NCBI GenBank assembly: GCA_016189825.1
Contig: JACPRR010000151.1
Coordinates: 1 to 7,832, forward strand
Length of the DNA stretch: 7,832 nt
Origin: Chloroflexota bacterium
GTDB lineage: Bacteria; Chloroflexota; Dehalococcoidia; JACPPY01
Direction: 5' to 3'
The notes beneath the pieces were generated by a model, which was given only the letters and a program-made list of their open reading frames with translations, had not been told where the DNA came from and did not search any database. The position numbers and the translations under genes are program-made. The stretch's first letter is position 1. Every line of letters begins with the position of its first letter. This document shows, piece by piece, positions 5,753 to 7,832 of this stretch.

Positions 5753-6688
5753 GTGTTGGACTTTTTCAAGAAAACCGAGCAAGCCCTTAAGCGCACCAGG
5801 GAAAGCTGGTTCAACAAGGTCACAGGCCTGTTCGACCGGCCGAGCATCACCGAGGAGCTATGGGATGAACTCGAAGAGCTGCTGATCAGTGCTGACGTTG
5901 GTGTGGCCACCACCGAGAAACTGGTCACGCGTGTCAAACAGAAGGCGCAGGCGGACAGGCTCCGTGACGCCGGCCAGGTGCGGATCGCGCTCAAGGAGGA
6001 GATGGCCGGCATCTTGAAGGCGGCTCCGGCTATGCGGGTGCGCCAGGACGGGGCGCGCGTCACGTTGGTCGTTGGAGTGAACGGGTCCGGGAAAACGACC
6101 AGCATCGCCAAACTGGCCAATCTTCACAGGGGGCGGGGGTGTTCGGTGTTGCTGGCCGCTGCAGACACATTCAGGTCCGCTGCCATAAGCCAGCTTCAAA
6201 CCTGGGGTGCACGGATTGGAGTAGAGGTAATCGCGACAAGGCCAGGCGGAGACCCGGCCGCTGTCGTCTATGATGCGCATCAGGCGGCTGCCAGCCGGCG
6301 GGCAGACCACGTTATCATCGACACTGCCGGGCGGCTTCACACCAAGTTCAACTTCATGGAGGAACTGAAAAAGATAAAGCGGATCGCCGCCAGGGCTAAC
6401 CCGGCGATGATCGAGACGCTGTTGGTCCTCGACGCCACCACCGGTCAGAACGGACTCGCTCAAGCCAGGAGCTTCAGTGAGGCAGTTGAGTTGACCGGAG
6501 TCTTCCTGACCAAGCTGGACGGCACGGCAAAAGGAGGTATCGTCCTCGCGATTTGCGACCAACTCAAGCTGCCCATACTATATATCGGCACCGGCGAATC
6601 CCTGGATGATATCTCGCCATTCGACGCCGGGACTTTCGTGGATGCTCTCTTCGAGCCCGTCGGTGGGCGCCTGGACTCCAACGGATAG
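5753..6688 (+). CDS. ftsY: Signal recognition particle receptor FtsY (SRP GTPase)
   Basis: The membrane-associated GTPase that docks ribosome-SRP complexes to the Sec translocon for co-translational insertion of membrane proteins. At 311 residues it is the short form: a helical N domain (about 1-90, starting MLDFFKKTEQ, with LISADVGVATT at 44-54) and the GTPase G domain, without the long acidic A domain seen in E. coli. SRP-GTPase motifs are present: P-loop GVNGSGKTT (108-116), DTFRSAAISQLQ (138-149), DTAGR (190-194), TKLDGTAKGG (253-262), and the closing GTGESLDDISPFD (279-291). The P-loop reads VNGSGKT where many FtsY have VNGVGKT. The closing motif and the MLDFFKK start distinguish it from Ffh, and there is no M domain. 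The GTG start follows GAAAGG by 12 bases. The lone in-frame upstream ATG (5708) is cut off by a TAG. The gene itself ends in TAG. Confidence 0.96.
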   Translation: MLDFFKKTEQALKRTRESWFNKVTGLFDRPSITEELWDELEELLISADVGVATTEKLVTRVKQKAQADRLRDAGQVRIALKEEMAGILKAAPAMRVRQDGARVTLVVGVNGSGKTTSIAKLANLHRGRGCSVLLAAADTFRSAAISQLQTWGARIGVEVIATRPGGDPAAVVYDAHQAAASRRADHVIIDTAGRLHTKFNFMEELKKIKRIAARANPAMIETLLVLDATTGQNGLAQARSFSEAVELTGVFLTKLDGTAKGGIVLAICDQLKLPILYIGTGESLDDISPFDAGTFVDALFEPVGGRLDSNG

Positions 6689-6714
6689 CCGGTGATGGAG
6701 GGCCTGGGTTGGAC

Positions 6715-6724
6715 CCACCGGTGG
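6715..6724 (+). repeat. Ten-base perfect palindrome between ftsY and the reductase
   Basis: CCACCGGTGG reads the same on both strands. CCGGTG at 6689-6694 can also pair with CACCGG at 6716-6721 to make a longer stem-loop across most of the gap. No run of T follows, so it is not an intrinsic terminator. It could be a protein-binding site or an incidental structure. Confidence 0.25.
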
Positions 6725-6735
6725 AGCAGTGCGAT

Positions 6736-6740
6736 GGAGG
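6736..6740 (+). promoter_or_regulatory. Ribosome binding site that sets the aldo/keto reductase start
   Basis: GGAGG with 10 bases to ATG at 6751. An in-frame TTG at 6709 would add 14 unconserved residues and has no such site, so the ATG is preferred. Confidence 0.65.
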
Positions 6741-6750
6741 CGACCGTTTA

Positions 6751-7593
6751 ATGCTTGACCTCAAGGGGATAGGCGCCACCGGCGTAAAGGTTCCGGCTAT
6801 CGGCCTGGGAACGTGGCAGATGGGAGGGACCCACGCCGCCGACTATTCGCGCGACAGAGAGTCGATGGCGGCCATCGAAAAGGCCATCGATAGCGGGCTC
6901 AGCCTTGTCGACACGGCCGAACGCTATGGGGAGGGACATTGCGAAGAGCTGGTCGGCCAGGCGATCAAGGCTTTTGATCGGGACCGTGTCTTTGTCGTGT
7001 CCAAGGTGGGTCCCGAGCACCTGCGCCATGATGACCTGGTTCGGGCGGCGAAGGACAGCCTCAAACGGCTCGATACCAGCCGGATTGACCTGTATCTCAT
7101 CCACGCGCCGAACCCGCATGTGCCGCTGGCGGAGACTATGCGGGCAATGGAAGAGCTTGTCGAGCATGGCCTCGCTCGTTTCATCGGTGTGAGCAAATTC
7201 GATGTCAGCCTGATGGAGCAAGCACAGGCGTGCCTGTCGCGAAATGTTCTTGCTGCGAACGAGATTGAGTATAACCTGCTTTCCCGCGGGAGGGAAAAGG
7301 ATGTCATTCCTTATTGTGAGGAGCAAAGCATCGCGGTAATCGCGTACAGGCCGCTGGCTCGCCCGGCAGCCGGCTCCGGGCTTCCCCATGGAGAATTACT
7401 GCGCGGCGTCGGCGACAGGTACGGGAAGACGGCGGCGCAGGTGGCACTGAACTGGCTCATCTCCATGGGGCCTGTGTTCGCCATCCCGAAGGCATCCAAT
7501 GCCGGACATATCGAAGAAAACGCTGCGGCCATGGGCTGGCGCCTCTCCGCAGAGGACATTGCCAGCATATCATCGTATTACAGTGTAGTGTGA
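6751..7593 (+). CDS. Aldo/keto reductase
   Basis: A cytoplasmic NAD(P)H-dependent oxidoreductase that reduces aldehydes or ketones to alcohols, folded as a TIM barrel. From the ATG it has 280 residues, the usual length of the short bacterial members. The full catalytic tetrad is present: Asp54 and Tyr59 (DTAERYG), Lys85 (VVSKVG) and His118 (LIHAPN). The N-terminal hairpin PAIGLGTWQMGG (15-26), GVSKFD (146-151) and the cofactor-phosphate motif IPKASN (245-250) are typical. The closest type seems to be the AKR5-like or YdbC-like bacterial reductases, but the substrate cannot be read from sequence. It begins 62 bases after ftsY, and the frame extending past the ftsY stop ends in TAA overlapping this ATG (TAATG). 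It is probably co-transcribed with ftsY by proximity; a functional link to protein targeting is not expected. Confidence 0.93.
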   Translation: MLDLKGIGATGVKVPAIGLGTWQMGGTHAADYSRDRESMAAIEKAIDSGLSLVDTAERYGEGHCEELVGQAIKAFDRDRVFVVSKVGPEHLRHDDLVRAAKDSLKRLDTSRIDLYLIHAPNPHVPLAETMRAMEELVEHGLARFIGVSKFDVSLMEQAQACLSRNVLAANEIEYNLLSRGREKDVIPYCEEQSIAVIAYRPLARPAAGSGLPHGELLRGVGDRYGKTAAQVALNWLISMGPVFAIPKASNAGHIEENAAAMGWRLSAEDIASISSYYSVV

Positions 7594-7634
7594 GTCTTGC
7601 GATAGCGCACGATTTCACATCCCATTCTGCCGTC

Positions 7635-7640
7635 GGAGGA
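7635..7640 (+). promoter_or_regulatory. Ribosome binding site of the truncated last gene
   Basis: GGAGGA lies 4 bases before TTG at 7645. It is the only strong site in the 51-base gap after the reductase and supports the TTG as start despite the rare codon. Confidence 0.55.
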
Positions 7641-7644
7641 CATT

Positions 7645-7832
7645 TTGGAAACCAAAGAGCGAACAAAGAACGTCTTCGAGACCGAGATCGTCAAGCTCGA
7701 GCGAAGAATAGCAAAGATCGAGAGCAAGCCCAGCGACAACATGCTGGCGAGCAACAAGCTACTGTATGAAGCCCTTTTGGAGCACAACAAGGAGCAGTTG
7801 GAATGGTGGCAACAGGGGAAGCCGTTCATCGC
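7645..7832 (+). CDS. N-terminal fragment of an unidentified protein, possibly a 2-hydroxyacyl-CoA dehydratase subunit
   Basis: An open frame of 62 complete codons from TTG to the right edge, in the same direction as the reductase and 51 bases after it. The fragment is highly charged and helical (METKERTKNVFETEIVKLE, residues 1-19), then KLLYEALLEHNKEQ (38-51) and EWWQQGKPFIA (52-62). The arrangement of a helical opening, a YE-rich helix and a 'QGKPF-I-A' strand start is reminiscent of HgdB/BcrB-type subunits of 2-hydroxyacyl-CoA dehydratases and benzoyl-CoA reductases, which begin similarly before their first strand. No iron-sulfur cysteine or other diagnostic motif lies within the visible part, so this identity is a weak inference. 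Coding status is better supported, by the ribosome binding site, the direction and the uninterrupted frame. Confidence 0.6.
   Translation, partial: METKERTKNVFETEIVKLERRIAKIESKPSDNMLASNKLLYEALLEHNKEQLEWWQQGKPFI

Noticed and set aside
5858..6562. Minus-strand open frame of 234 codons
   Set aside because: Antisense to ftsY and covered by its GTPase motifs.
6689..6724. Intrinsic terminator after ftsY
   Set aside because: A stem-loop can be drawn, but no T-run follows and the next gene begins 27 bases later.
6709..6750. Upstream TTG start for the aldo/keto reductase
   Set aside because: GGAGG at 6736-6740 points to ATG 6751, where the family N-terminus begins.
6748..7389. Minus-strand open frame of 213 codons
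   Set aside because: Antisense to the aldo/keto reductase; no independent support.
7600..7612. Small hairpin TGCG-ATAG-CGCA after the reductase
   Set aside because: Only a 4-bp stem with no T-run; too weak to call a terminator.

Overview
This 7.8 kb window is a densely packed, moderately GC-rich bacterial chromosome segment. It has no rRNA, tRNA, CRISPR array, insertion sequence or phage gene that I can see. The gene set points to an anaerobe: an A-type flavodiiron protein, a cysteine desulfurase, a small MetE/UroD-fold protein and perhaps the start of a 2-hydroxyacyl-CoA dehydratase. The membrane protein is built entirely of DUF5671-type repeats, which I associate with Chloroflexota. A Dehalococcoidia-like Chloroflexota genome is my best guess, but it is an inference without a search.

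The left part (1-3247) is a minus-strand operon read from right to left. It starts with a small membrane-anchored NTF2-like protein (3247-2777). Nineteen bases later comes a 570-residue membrane protein with six copies of a two-helix repeat and an unrecognised soluble C-terminal domain (2757-1045). This overlaps by 8 bases a cysteine desulfurase resembling selenocysteine lyase, which runs off the left edge (1052 to 1). The overlap and tight spacing suggest all three are translated from one message, which would link an unstudied membrane protein to sulfur or selenium mobilisation.

The middle (3248-3338) is a short divergent promoter region. It has an AT-rich island between the minus-strand operon and the plus-strand genes.

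The right part (3339-7832) is a plus-strand series: flavodiiron protein (O2 or NO reduction), a MetE/UroD-superfamily zinc protein, FtsY (signal recognition particle receptor), an aldo/keto reductase, and the first 62 codons of another gene. The flavodiiron and MetE-like genes are close enough to be co-transcribed. FtsY is preceded by about 100 bases with a possible promoter and a 12-codon in-frame leader ORF.

No gene-free stretch exceeds about 105 bases. I found no complete undescribed system. The best lead is the coupled anchor protein, six-repeat membrane protein and desulfurase cassette. Second is the cluster of very small ORFs abutting gene starts at the plus-strand junctions.
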